DNA from: Candidatus Zixiibacteriota bacterium
Lineage (GTDB): Bacteria; Zixibacteria; MSB-5A5; GN15; FEB-12
NCBI GenBank assembly: GCA_034003725.1
Contig: JAVEYB010000004.1
Location: 62,001 to 126,000, forward strand
Direction: 5' to 3'
Length of the DNA: 64,000 nucleotides
The notes beneath the pieces were generated by a model. The model worked only from the letters and a program-made list of their open reading frames with translations. It did not search any database and had not been told where the DNA came from. Positions 52,291 to 60,472 of this stretch are shown one piece after another; the first letter of the stretch is position 1; the number at the start of each line of letters is the position of its first letter. A program made the translations under genes and the position numbers.

Positions 52291-52308
52291 TTGTGAAATT
52301 TATAACAA
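52291..52308. promoter_or_regulatory. Operator-like site, TTGTGA-AATTTA-TAACAA
   Basis: Lies in the qmoA leader at about +60 to +77. It has the same arms as the qmoC site although the N6 is different, which makes a chance A-tract match less likely. Confidence 0.65.
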
Positions 52309-52373
52309 ACATCTCGGCGCAAACGCGCTCGCGGAACGTCCTGATTGGACATTCGCCACGTGTCAATATCGTC

Positions 52374-52402
52374 AGTAAAGGCACACGTGTCCATATTGTC
52401 AA
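52374..52402 (-). promoter_or_regulatory. Probable qmoAB promoter
   Basis: On the minus strand TTGACA (52397-52402), 17-base spacer, TTTACT (52374-52379). The leader would be about 150 bases. A second TTGACA further downstream lacks a good -10. Confidence 0.6.
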
Positions 52403-52408
52403 GGTCTT

Positions 52409-52426
52409 ATGTGAAAAAAGTAACTA
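52409..52426. promoter_or_regulatory. Operator-like site, ATGTGA-AAAAAG-TAACTA
   Basis: Begins 7 bases upstream of the qmoA -35 hexamer, centred near -50, as at qmoC. Confidence 0.6.
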
Positions 52427-52652
52427 AATACCTCACTATCCGGGCACCATCGGCAGGCCCTCAATGCCATCCGGCCGGCGGCACTGGTGGCAGCATACCA
52501 AGCCGCTAACCTGCTCATTTTAAATACAATAGTGATGGTAAAAATGGTGCCTTCCCCTGTTTCAGACTTCTCGAGGGTCGCCAACGCGGCCGCCGCCGGC
52601 AAGATGGAGATAGATATCGATAGGGTCTATCATCGATGGGAGGGAAAAACGG

Positions 52653-53492
52653 ATGGACGCAGCAGCATTCGCCACCGCCATCAAACGTCTGCGCGCGTTT
52701 CCGCCATCATGGCATCTGTTTACCGATAATACAGTGGACTTCGGCAGTGTTGGGGACGACGTCAGACTGGTTCAGGAATGGCTCTCTCTAAACTCATTGC
52801 CGGTCGAGATAGACGGACAATTCGGTCCTCAAACCCAGGCGGCCGCGTCCGAGTTCAGGAGGGGGCAGGATATGGACCCGCTCGGGCCGGTCGACTCCGG
52901 TGTTTTAATCCGACTGATCGAACCGATGCTCAAGGCACTCGCCCCACTGTCCGTACCGCCGGTCTCACTTTCCGAAGCGATCACCACGATTGCGGGCCAT
53001 CATCTTGAGGCTGCCGCCCGCGAGGTCGGCGGTGTCAACCGAGGTCCCTGGGTCCGACTCTATATGAATGGACAAGACGGCCGAACCCTCCCGTGGTGCG
53101 CCGGGTTTGTCTGCGCTGTCGTACAGCAGGCGTGTGGGGAGACAGGAAACCCGACTCCCATCCCCCTGTCAAGGTCATGCTCTCAGATGGCCGGTCGAGC
53201 ACGGCAGCTAAACATGCTCCAAACGATCGAAAGCGGCGTAAGGCAATCGTCTCTGCCCGGTTCGGTGTATCTCATCCGATCCGGAAAGAACCGATGGAGC
53301 CATTGCGGGATAATAACCGAGGTGCACTCCGATTCGATCGAAACGATAGAGGGGAATACAAACAGCGGCGGGTCGGCGGAAGGATACGCGGTGTGCCGAC
53401 GCACGCGTCGCCGCGCCGGAAACGACGTTATTTTGCTACCGCCACCGCGTCATTCAGGCTACGGACGCTCGGGCGAGCGCTGCTTCTGGTGA
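52653..53492 (+). CDS. Peptidoglycan-binding/CHAP-domain protein
   Basis: A 279-residue protein. Residues about 25-90 form a PG_binding_1-type domain (DDVRLVQEWLSLNSLPVEIDGQFGPQTQAAASEFR). Residues about 105-250 are a CHAP-type cysteine peptidase/amidase domain with the nucleophile in LPWCAGFVC, the histidine in WSHCGIITEV and the acidic end EGNTN. No signal peptide is evident, so export is unclear; a phage-like endolysin or a toxin-type hydrolase is possible. GGGAGGG precedes the ATG. Its last 34 bases overlap the convergent large gene. Confidence 0.85.
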   Translation: MDAAAFATAIKRLRAFPPSWHLFTDNTVDFGSVGDDVRLVQEWLSLNSLPVEIDGQFGPQTQAAASEFRRGQDMDPLGPVDSGVLIRLIEPMLKALAPLSVPPVSLSEAITTIAGHHLEAAAREVGGVNRGPWVRLYMNGQDGRTLPWCAGFVCAVVQQACGETGNPTPIPLSRSCSQMAGRARQLNMLQTIESGVRQSSLPGSVYLIRSGKNRWSHCGIITEVHSDSIETIEGNTNSGGSAEGYAVCRRTRRRAGNDVILLPPPRHSGYGRSGERCFW

Positions 53493-56400
53493 AAATCGGA
53501 CGTCCCGCCAAGCGGCAACTCCCTCGCGGCATCGGTCACGGCTCCAATCTTGACCGCATAGCTGGATTTGTCGCGAATGTCATCGTCAGTAACCAACTGG
53601 ATATCGAGCAGGCCGCCCCGGCGATACCCTGTCCGCAGAAAGTTGATCTCGTCGAGACAGAAACTCCACCCGCCGAGCCACTGCAACAGATCGGCACGCT
53701 GTTGCTCGGATCCCCGGATGTGCACGATCAGGTCGATATCGCTGCCCGGTCCGGCCGTGCCATTTTTGGTGCTGCCATAGACATAGAAACCAACCACGCC
53801 GAAGCGCTTCGGGTCAATCAGCCGGGCTATCCTTTCTGCCATATGCAGTCGCCAGTGCCAGTGTGATTCGGTCGCCATCGGTACCGCCGGGTCGTGCTCC
53901 GTGACGATGGGACGTTCCGACGTCGGCCGTGAAAACACCCCTACCGCTTCGTCGAGATCGGCATTCAGCAGAACGCGCAATACGCTTCCGTTGGTGGATT
54001 GCCCGACATCAATCACGCGAATGGTACCTTCAAGATGGGAGAACTCGGGAAGCAATTCGGCGAAGATGCTCCGTGACTGGGTCAGGAACTTCTCGTTGAA
54101 CACGTTCCCCGGTTCATCGGGATAGAGGGGCAAATAGCGGATTCTCGCCTCAACCAGGTCCTGGAAGAAGTGCGTTCCAAACGACAGGTCCGGTGTGTAG
54201 TTGCCCTGGGAGCGCGCTATCTCCACGAGAACAGCGGTGTTATTGATGTCTGAGTAGGTGACGTTTACGCCGAGCTTGATATCGCCACGGCTGCCCCAGC
54301 GTCCCGGTCCCATCAAGATGAACTGCCGTTTGGGCAGGATCTTATTCAGACGGGAAACTGCCCTGCCGACGGCGTTGAGGTGATCGCGGTCGGGTAATCG
54401 GCTATACTGGCCGGGATCCACGTACACAATATGGGAGATATCGGGCACAACGCCGTTGGAGACGAAACGATTCGCCGTAAACAACACGCGATCCCGGGGC
54501 AAGTCACGCGGAATGGCGACCGGCTGGCTGTTATCGGAATGACTTTGCGGCCGGCACTGCAGGAGATACAGATCTTTGCCATCGTGCGCGAACTCGATAT
54601 CGACCGGGGACCCCGTCCGCTCCTCGAGTACTTTGAGGATTGCATGCATTTGCCGCACGAACTGCTGATTCTCCATCAGCCCCTCGAAGGTCACTATCAG
54701 GTGTTCCCGGCCGTACGCCGTCTCGGCGAGCGACATTCGCCGCACACCGCCATCACGCAAAATCGAGATGATTTGTGAGACACCGGGAATGGTGTCTCCC
54801 CACTCGGCGAACAGGCTGGCCGCATCAACCGTCTCGAAAGAATTCGTCTCGAGATTAATAACGTCCACCCAGCGCGGAGAGTAGCGGACCATCTCGTCGA
54901 CCGATACATTCACGCGGAGCCCGGGCTGGCCGGGTGAAAACATGATCGGGTAGTCATTGCTGAGCCTGTCAACCGCCCGGGTGCCCAGTCCGGGAACCAG
55001 CCTGATAAGCCCGTCCTCCCGCTGGATCCGTGGCGACCACCTGAATTCATTTCGGCTGAATGCCACCCCGGCAAACGACGGCAGGAAGTACTTTCCGACC
55101 CGAGTACCGACAACCTCCTGGATCATGATGCCCATTTCTTCGGCGAAATCCAGCAGACCCCGTTCGCATCGATACTCAATCGGATCGGGACCAAACATCG
55201 AAGCATAGACTTCGGCGATAGCATCCTGCAACGCCTCCAGACGCTGTTGTTTGGTTCCCTGATTGGCCAGAAACAAGCTCTTGTATTTGCCGGAGAAGGC
55301 CGCCCCGACACGATCTTCGAGTACCGAGGAACTCCTCACGATAAGAGGTCTTTCGCCGAAATCGTCAAGGGCGACCGACAGCCCCTTGGTCAACTCCGGG
55401 GGAAAACGGGAGTTTTTGCACGTATGGACGATATAGGGATACTCAAATCGGATCTGCGAAATCTCCTTGTACTTTTGTTCTACGATTTCATCCAGGTTGT
55501 TGTAATGCATGAAATTCAGTTGCATGTCGGAGGTGATGTGCCAGGTTTTGGGGATTTTGATCCGCCCCAGTTCGGGCCGATGCGACGCTTCCTGCCTCAA
55601 AATTTGCGCCGCCAGGTACAGCCCCGCGCTCTTGCCGCCCAACCGACCATGGCTCTCCGACGAAAAGATGATGTACTGGAGTAGTTCGTAAAAATCACGA
55701 ATGCCGAGGTATTCTTTTGCGATACTGATATAATTAAGCTGGTCTGAGAGGAATCGACGAATCAGCGACACGCGCACACCCACCCGTGAAGGCCGCGACA
55801 ACTCGTCTTCCTGGCTCGAGATATGATGGTACCGTCGAATAGCGTCGGCCACCTCGGGCAGCGACAGGTTGCGCTCCACCGCCCTCACCAGAAAGCCGAG
55901 TTTCTCCTCCTGCATCCACTTCTGGATGCGAGCGAGAATCTCAAGATCATTGAGATGTTTTGAGGCGAGCCGGAACGTCGCCTCCCCGAGTTCCATGGGG
56001 AAGTGATATGAGCGCTTCTGGTACGGTCGGTTGGAGTCGACCATCAAGTCTTCTGCGTCGCCCTTGCGATAAAGGTCTGACTTCTGGAGTAGCTCTTCAG
56101 CCTCTTTGTTGCCGCTCCAGCACAGCTGGTTCAGCATCTTGTGTGATATGCGGGTGTACAGATTTTTGTCGGTGCGCGCCAGCATGTCGAGTATAATCCG
56201 CCAGTCGCCCGGCTCGCGCCCCTGACGGTCCCGTCGGGCAACTTCCCAGTCCTGCAGCACCTGGCGCATTCGGGAGTGAGAAACGAAATTGCCCAGCAGA
56301 TCGGCGATCGTCTTGATGAGCCTGGCCTCGTCCTTCAGAAACGGACCATCATCGGCCGCGGGCATCTGCTCGGTGTAGTACACGGCAATCCGACCCACAA

Positions 56401-56677
56401 TTCGGTCGGGGGTGACGATATCGGCGGACTGACTCCAGGGCGTCTCGACAAACCCTGTGGAAAAATACTCTTCACCGTCCAAAACGATCATCGTCTGGCA
56501 AACGTCAGGATACTGCCACCCTGTGGGTATTGCGGCAAGCAGCCCCCGGATGACGTCGTCGAGCTCATTTTGGGGGTTGGCCAGCAGCTCTTCAACCGCG
56601 TACAGGCAGTTCAGCTCCTTGGCACGCTCGCGAAGTCCATCATGTCGTTCAGTCGATGAATCCCTGCCGTCGTCCAT
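53459..56677 (-). CDS. PEP/pyruvate-binding ATP-grasp protein with GAF-like N terminus and nucleotidyltransferase tail
   Basis: A 1072-residue protein. Residues about 10-150 look like a GAF domain; about 340-570 match the PPDK/PEP-synthase ATP-grasp domain (GGKSAGLYLAAQIL, LIVRSSSVLEDRVGAAFSGKY, MIQEVVG); a middle part has MGPGRWGSRGDIKLGVNV and SFGTHFFQDLVEA; about residues 960-1050 form a nucleotidyltransferase fold (VYGSTKNGTAGPGSDIDLIVHI, the GS-x-DxD pattern). The swivelling phosphohistidine and PEP-barrel domains of PEP synthase are absent, so it is not a normal PEP synthase. The role is unknown; a regulatory or nucleotide-transfer activity is plausible. Confidence 0.82.
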   Translation of the reverse strand: MDDGRDSSTERHDGLRERAKELNCLYAVEELLANPQNELDDVIRGLLAAIPTGWQYPDVCQTMIVLDGEEYFSTGFVETPWSQSADIVTPDRIVGRIAVYYTEQMPAADDGPFLKDEARLIKTIADLLGNFVSHSRMRQVLQDWEVARRDRQGREPGDWRIILDMLARTDKNLYTRISHKMLNQLCWSGNKEAEELLQKSDLYRKGDAEDLMVDSNRPYQKRSYHFPMELGEATFRLASKHLNDLEILARIQKWMQEEKLGFLVRAVERNLSLPEVADAIRRYHHISSQEDELSRPSRVGVRVSLIRRFLSDQLNYISIAKEYLGIRDFYELLQYIIFSSESHGRLGGKSAGLYLAAQILRQEASHRPELGRIKIPKTWHITSDMQLNFMHYNNLDEIVEQKYKEISQIRFEYPYIVHTCKNSRFPPELTKGLSVALDDFGERPLIVRSSSVLEDRVGAAFSGKYKSLFLANQGTKQQRLEALQDAIAEVYASMFGPDPIEYRCERGLLDFAEEMGIMIQEVVGTRVGKYFLPSFAGVAFSRNEFRWSPRIQREDGLIRLVPGLGTRAVDRLSNDYPIMFSPGQPGLRVNVSVDEMVRYSPRWVDVINLETNSFETVDAASLFAEWGDTIPGVSQIISILRDGGVRRMSLAETAYGREHLIVTFEGLMENQQFVRQMHAILKVLEERTGSPVDIEFAHDGKDLYLLQCRPQSHSDNSQPVAIPRDLPRDRVLFTANRFVSNGVVPDISHIVYVDPGQYSRLPDRDHLNAVGRAVSRLNKILPKRQFILMGPGRWGSRGDIKLGVNVTYSDINNTAVLVEIARSQGNYTPDLSFGTHFFQDLVEARIRYLPLYPDEPGNVFNEKFLTQSRSIFAELLPEFSHLEGTIRVIDVGQSTNGSVLRVLLNADLDEAVGVFSRPTSERPIVTEHDPAVPMATESHWHWRLHMAERIARLIDPKRFGVVGFYVYGSTKNGTAGPGSDIDLIVHIRGSEQQRADLLQWLGGWSFCLDEINFLRTGYRRGGLLDIQLVTDDDIRDKSSYAVKIGAVTDAARELPLGGTSDFHQKQRSPERP

Positions 56678-56851
56678 CTGTGTCTGTCTCCCGTCCCAAG
56701 ACGCGTGTTGTCACCACACCGTCACTGCCGCCGATCGCCGAGCGGCGGCTGCCTCGTGGGCTTGTCCGGCGCCGTTCCATACGAAGATATTATCGGTATC
56801 GGCAAATCCAAGCGGAAAAGGTCGCCTCGTCCGGTGTCGTACAAACAGCAA

Positions 56852-56876
56852 CGGCGACCGGTCTATCCGGTCGCCG
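56852..56876 (-). terminator. Terminator after gdhA
   Basis: A 10-bp stem, CGGCGACCGG with CCGGTCGCCG, and a 5-base loop. On the minus strand it is followed by TTGCTGTTTGT. It lies 34 bases past the gdhA stop. Confidence 0.7.
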
Positions 56877-56909
56877 CTGCATGAGATCGCCAACAAGTGT
56901 AAGTGGGTG

Positions 56910-58196
56910 TTACACCCAGCCGCGGTCGCGACAGGCCCGGGCGACCCGGTCTACCGCGATGAGATACGCGGCGTTGCGCATGTTCTGTTTGCGGCGCTGC
57001 GCCAGTTCGCTGACCGCCAGATATGCGGTCGTCATCTTCACATCCAGCTTGCTCAGGACTTCCTCTTTTTCCCAGAAGTAGTTCATGTTGCTCTGGACCT
57101 GTTCGAAATAGCTGCATGTAACGCCACCGGCGTTGCAGAGAAGGTCGGGGACTTGCAGCACTTTCCGATCGAAGAGTACCTGGTCGGCTTCCGGAGTGGT
57201 CGGACCGTTCGCTCCTTCGGCAACGATTCTCACCTTCGAGCTGATTTTCTTGACGGTGTCCGCGGTAATCTGATGCTCAAGGGCCGCCGGTACAAGTATG
57301 TCCACATCCTGAGAAATCCAGGAATCTCCGGGCAGGATTTCATAGCCGAGGTCCTTGGCTTTGGCCTTGTCGATGCCGCCAAATCGGTCGGTAATCCCCG
57401 CCAGCTCGTCGACCTTCACGCCGTCGGACTTGCGGAAAGCGTATGAGGTCTGGTCCCTCTGATCCCAGCACGACACGCACACGCAGGTTCCGCCCATCTG
57501 GGTATACAAACGGATGGCGTGTTGAGCCACGTTTCCGAATCCCTGCACTGACGCTGTCGTATTACTGGGTGGAATCCCGAGTTCCTTCAGCGCCTCGCGA
57601 ACCGTGTACATGACGCCGAACCCGGTTGCTTCTTTTCGTCCCAGGGAGCCGCCCATACCGACCGGCTTGCCGGTGATGAATCCCGGCGCCTTTTCGCCGC
57701 GAATCATCTCATACTCATCGAGCATCCACAGCATGTGCTGGGCCGATGTCATGACGTCGGGAGCCGGTACATCCTGATACGGACCGACATTGCGCGCCAA
57801 CTGACGGACCCAACCGCGACAGAGTCCTTCCTGCTCGCGCGAGCTCAGGTTGTGCGGATCACAGATCACGCCACCTTTGCCCCCGCCAAGCGGAATGTCA
57901 ACGGTCGCGCATTTCCACGTCATCCACATCGCCAGGGCGCGCACCGTGTCCAGCGTCTCCTGCGGATGGAACCGGATGCCGCCTTTGCTCGGACCGCGCG
58001 AGTCATTGTGTTGAACCCGGAATCCCCGGAAAACCTGTACCGATCCATCGTCCATTCGCACGGGGATCAGAAAGCTGTATTCCCGAACCGGATTGCGAAG
58101 AAATTCGCGGACTGCTGAGTCCAGTTCCAACATGTGCGCAATCTTGTCAAACTGCGACTGTGCCATTTGAAACGGGTTAAAAGACGAAGCACTCAT
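56910..58196 (-). CDS. gdhA: Glutamate dehydrogenase (Glu/Leu/Phe/Val dehydrogenase family)
   Basis: A 428-residue member of the family, with FRVQHNDSRGPSKGGIRFHP (about residue 60), the catalytic segment CATVDIPLGGGKGGV (about residue 95) and a Rossmann domain near QGFGNVAQHAIRLY. Sequence type is that of the hexameric small GDH found in many bacteria and archaea. It interconverts glutamate and 2-oxoglutarate with ammonia. ATG at 58196 follows AAGGGG at 8 bases. Its promoter carries the same operator-like element as the sulfate-reduction genes. Confidence 0.95.
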   Translation of the reverse strand: MSASSFNPFQMAQSQFDKIAHMLELDSAVREFLRNPVREYSFLIPVRMDDGSVQVFRGFRVQHNDSRGPSKGGIRFHPQETLDTVRALAMWMTWKCATVDIPLGGGKGGVICDPHNLSSREQEGLCRGWVRQLARNVGPYQDVPAPDVMTSAQHMLWMLDEYEMIRGEKAPGFITGKPVGMGGSLGRKEATGFGVMYTVREALKELGIPPSNTTASVQGFGNVAQHAIRLYTQMGGTCVCVSCWDQRDQTSYAFRKSDGVKVDELAGITDRFGGIDKAKAKDLGYEILPGDSWISQDVDILVPAALEHQITADTVKKISSKVRIVAEGANGPTTPEADQVLFDRKVLQVPDLLCNAGGVTCSYFEQVQSNMNYFWEKEEVLSKLDVKMTTAYLAVSELAQRRKQNMRNAAYLIAVDRVARACRDRGWV

Positions 58197-58358
58197 CAAA
58201 GTACCCCTTAGGTTGTGACATCAGATATGATCGTTCACGTGTTTCGGATCTTATACGAACGAAGGCTGCAGCCTAAATCGGGCGACAGTATTCAGTCTTC
58301 TGGCCGAAACGCTCCGACCAATCGACTTTCCGAAGCCGAAATATGCGCCGCCTCCCAT

Positions 58359-58376
58359 TTGTTACAAAATTCACAA
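58359..58376. promoter_or_regulatory. Operator-like site, TTGTTA-CAAAAT-TCACAA
   Basis: Lies across about +1 to +17 of the predicted gdhA transcript, a position that fits repression. Arms match the qmoC and qmoA sites exactly. Confidence 0.6.
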
Positions 58377-58381
58377 GGATT

Positions 58382-58410
58382 GATATATAACCGAAAAGCG
58401 ATTCTGTCAA
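58382..58410 (-). promoter_or_regulatory. Probable gdhA promoter
   Basis: On the minus strand TTGACA (58405-58410), 17-base spacer, TATATC (58382-58387), in an AT-rich stretch. Confidence 0.6.
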
Positions 58411-58506
58411 GTCCAACCGTACTGGGGAACTTGCGAAATCTGAGGAGGGGAAAAACCGGAGCCCGCCGAACATTCGCCTTAGGTCCCAAAAGACTGGACT
58501 CCGCCG

Positions 58507-59265
58507 CTATCCTAGAATATTCCGACCGCCGTCGACCGTGATAAACTGACCGCAGATCATTTCGGCTTCGTTGGAGCAGAGGAACGCCACAACCCGGGCG
58601 ATGTCGTCGCCGGTTACAATTCGCCCTCTGGGGGTATGCTGGGAGGCGTGCTGGATAACGTCATTGGCGCCCGGAATGGAACGTGATGATTTGGTATCCG
58701 CCAACCCCGCAAGGATGCCGTTTACCAGGACTCCGCGGCGTGCCAGTTCGTAGGCCAGGCCACGGGTAATGGATTCCAGGGCGGCTTTTGCCGGGCCAAC
58801 GACGCCATACCCCGGGATAACTTTCTGCCCTCCATCGCTGGTGATGGAGATGACTCGGCCCCAGCCGGTTGTCATGAGAGGGAGGGCTCTCTGGGTCATG
58901 GCGATCAGAGACCACGCCGACGCAGACATCGTCACTTCCCAGTGATGGGGGGTAGCTTCCAGCACGTTTCCCGGAACGCCAAAAGCCGCGTTGGCGACGA
59001 CGATATCGAGCGCCCCGAGTTGTTCCTCAATCGCCCGAAACATCTTGTCGAGGCTTTGTTCCTTGCCGACATCTCCACGAATGGCAACGGCTTGGCCTCC
59101 CGCCTGCTGGATTTCCTCAACGACTGCTGCCGCATCGGACATGCTCCTCCGGTAGTTTACGACCACACGAGCTCCTTCGGCAGCCAATCGAACCGCAATG
59201 GCGCGCCCGAAACCACGAGCCGCGCCAGTAACCAGGGCGTTTTTCCCCGCTATTTCTGGATACAT
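58507..59265 (-). CDS. FabL-like enoyl-[acyl-carrier-protein] reductase (SDR family)
   Basis: A 252-residue short-chain dehydrogenase with the NAD(P) site VTGAARGFGRAIAVRLA at the N terminus and NAAFGVPGNVLE near residue 90. In place of the usual Y-x3-K it has YGVVGPAK, a Y-x6-K spacing that marks the enoyl reductases FabI and FabL. The segments around it (HHWEVTMSASAWSL, ADMIxGQ-type EAEMICGQFITVDGG) resemble Bacillus FabL more than FabI. It would then catalyse the last reduction of fatty-acid elongation. A plain 3-oxoacyl reductase is the alternative. Confidence 0.75.
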   Translation of the reverse strand: MYPEIAGKNALVTGAARGFGRAIAVRLAAEGARVVVNYRRSMSDAAAVVEEIQQAGGQAVAIRGDVGKEQSLDKMFRAIEEQLGALDIVVANAAFGVPGNVLEATPHHWEVTMSASAWSLIAMTQRALPLMTTGWGRVISITSDGGQKVIPGYGVVGPAKAALESITRGLAYELARRGVLVNGILAGLADTKSSRSIPGANDVIQHASQHTPRGRIVTGDDIARVVAFLCSNEAEMICGQFITVDGGRNILG

Positions 59266-59411
59266 CGATGCTCTCTTGAGCCTCCTTGCTGGATAGAAAT
59301 GTCACCCGGGACCACAGGGGTTTCGTCCCGGTGTGGCCGACCAAATCAGTCTATGATAGCCATCTGGATGTGGCGTGTAAACCTAAAAAGACGGCCCCGA
59401 GACAGTCAAAA

Positions 59412-59441
59412 AAACACCCCCGGCGCGCCGGGGGTGTTTTA
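59412..59441 (-). terminator. Strong terminator after the tetrahaem cytochrome gene
   Basis: An 11-bp stem (AAAACACCCCC with GGGGGTGTTTT) around the self-complementary loop GGCGCGCC. On the minus strand it ends in seven T. It lies 24 bases past the cytochrome stop. Confidence 0.85.
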
Positions 59442-59464
59442 AGTCGCTGATTTAAGGGCGCTGA

Positions 59465-59992
59465 TTAGCCTTCGGTCTTCTCTGCTACCGGCATGTCATG
59501 GATGCCTGTCGCCTTCATCTTCTCAAAGTCAAAGGCCGGCAGTTCCTTGTGGCCTTCCGGGACTTTGCCTTCGTGGCAAGTTTTGCAGGTCTCGGCGGTC
59601 GGGATAATCATGCCGTTCTTGATGGCCAGTTCCCGATCTTCCATAACGGACTTTTTCCAATAATCGCCGCCCGCGCCGTGGCAGGACTCGCACTGTACGC
59701 CTTCAAGCACTTCACCGGTAGCCAGCTTGCCCGTGGCATGGCAGGTCAGGCAGGTGGGATCAGCCTTTTCTGCGTCGGTCTTCAGACTCGCGAAAGCAGT
59801 GGCGTGGGGGGTCTTTTCCCAACTCGGGAAAGTCCCGTCCTTCTTGTGGCAGAACGAGCACTTCTTCACGCCGATAAACTCATGACCGGCAGCCTTTTCC
59901 CCTGTTTTGGCCTCCTCCTGAGCGATCAGGATCGGGCTCACCAGAGCTAGTGCCACGAGGGCTACCATGGGCAGCATCAGCTTCTTGACCAT
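59465..59992 (-). CDS. Exported tetrahaem cytochrome c
   Basis: A 175-residue protein with an N-terminal signal peptide (KKLMLPMVALVALALVSPILIAQ) and four CXXCH haem sites: CSFCH, CLTCH, CESCH and CKTCH. The spacing resembles the cytochrome c554-like family of multihaem proteins. It should act in the periplasm as an electron carrier. It is monocistronic: own promoter upstream and a strong terminator downstream. The partner enzyme is unknown; it is not near dsrMKJOP or another oxidoreductase gene. Confidence 0.9.
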   Translation of the reverse strand: MVKKLMLPMVALVALALVSPILIAQEEAKTGEKAAGHEFIGVKKCSFCHKKDGTFPSWEKTPHATAFASLKTDAEKADPTCLTCHATGKLATGEVLEGVQCESCHGAGGDYWKKSVMEDRELAIKNGMIIPTAETCKTCHEGKVPEGHKELPAFDFEKMKATGIHDMPVAEKTEG

Positions 59993-60049
59993 TCGTTCCT
60001 CCAGTTCAGTCTAAGACGATCAATCAAGTTGTCATTTCCTACTCGGCTA

Positions 60050-60078
60050 TTTATACACCCCGACACCCGCCGAAGCAA
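60050..60078 (-). promoter_or_regulatory. Probable promoter of the tetrahaem cytochrome gene
   Basis: On the minus strand TTGCTT (60073-60078), 17-base spacer, TATAAA (60050-60055). The leader is about 50 bases. Confidence 0.6.
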
Positions 60079-60212
60079 CAGAATTCTCATGACACTCACA
60101 TGACATTCTATCAGTTATACGCTGTCGGCTCGTCTTTCTTCCCACAAAACGGTATGCTGTACAATGACTCGCACTCCTCAACGCCTCCTTGTCCAACGAG
60201 AATTGCAGATAT

Positions 60213-60243
60213 AGTATCACTTAGATCGACTTAAGCTGATACT
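60213..60243. promoter_or_regulatory. Inverted repeat AGTATCA-N17-TGATACT
   Basis: Perfect 7-bp arms, followed by another GATACT-like copy (GAGATACTT). It lies about 230 bases before the FG-GAP gene and about 220 after the cytochrome start. Its role is unknown. Confidence 0.3.
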
Positions 60244-60472
60244 AACGAGATACTTACGGGGCGGAGCAACGATTCCGATCGCTCAGAGGGCCTTGTCACT
60301 CACCGAAGGCGCACCGCCTATGATGGCGATGCAGGTAAGCGATGCTTTGGGGACTCTACTAATAGGCTTACAATCGGTGATTTCGCGGAAACGACATATG
60401 CAAACAGGGTGTTGCAGGAGAAGCCGGCTCCGCCGGTCCCGAAGAGCAACCAGTAGCAATGAGGACACCCGT

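Larger units (their letters stand above)
52219..52652. other. Divergent intergenic region between qmoA and the CHAP protein
   Basis: A 434-base region without a supported gene. It holds the qmoA promoter and two strong operator-like sites. Near the CHAP gene there is a short inverted repeat GATAG-GGT-CTATC at about 52618-52630, just upstream of the ribosome binding site. Confidence 0.6.
58197..58506. other. Intergenic region between gdhA and the fabL-like gene
   Basis: A 310-base stretch with no supported gene. It holds the gdhA promoter and one operator-like site over the predicted start of transcription. Confidence 0.6.
59993..60472. other. Intergenic region between cytochrome and FG-GAP protein genes
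   Basis: A 480-base stretch without a supported gene. It holds the cytochrome promoter and an inverted repeat at 60213-60243. The part from 60280 to 60470 has open frames on both strands, but these have no recognisable content. I checked it for riboswitch motifs and saw none I could support. Confidence 0.5.

Noticed and set aside
60280-60470. Possible c-di-GMP or other riboswitch before the FG-GAP gene
   Set aside because: I could not match the conserved blocks of the GEMM aptamer or of cobalamin and SAM riboswitches.
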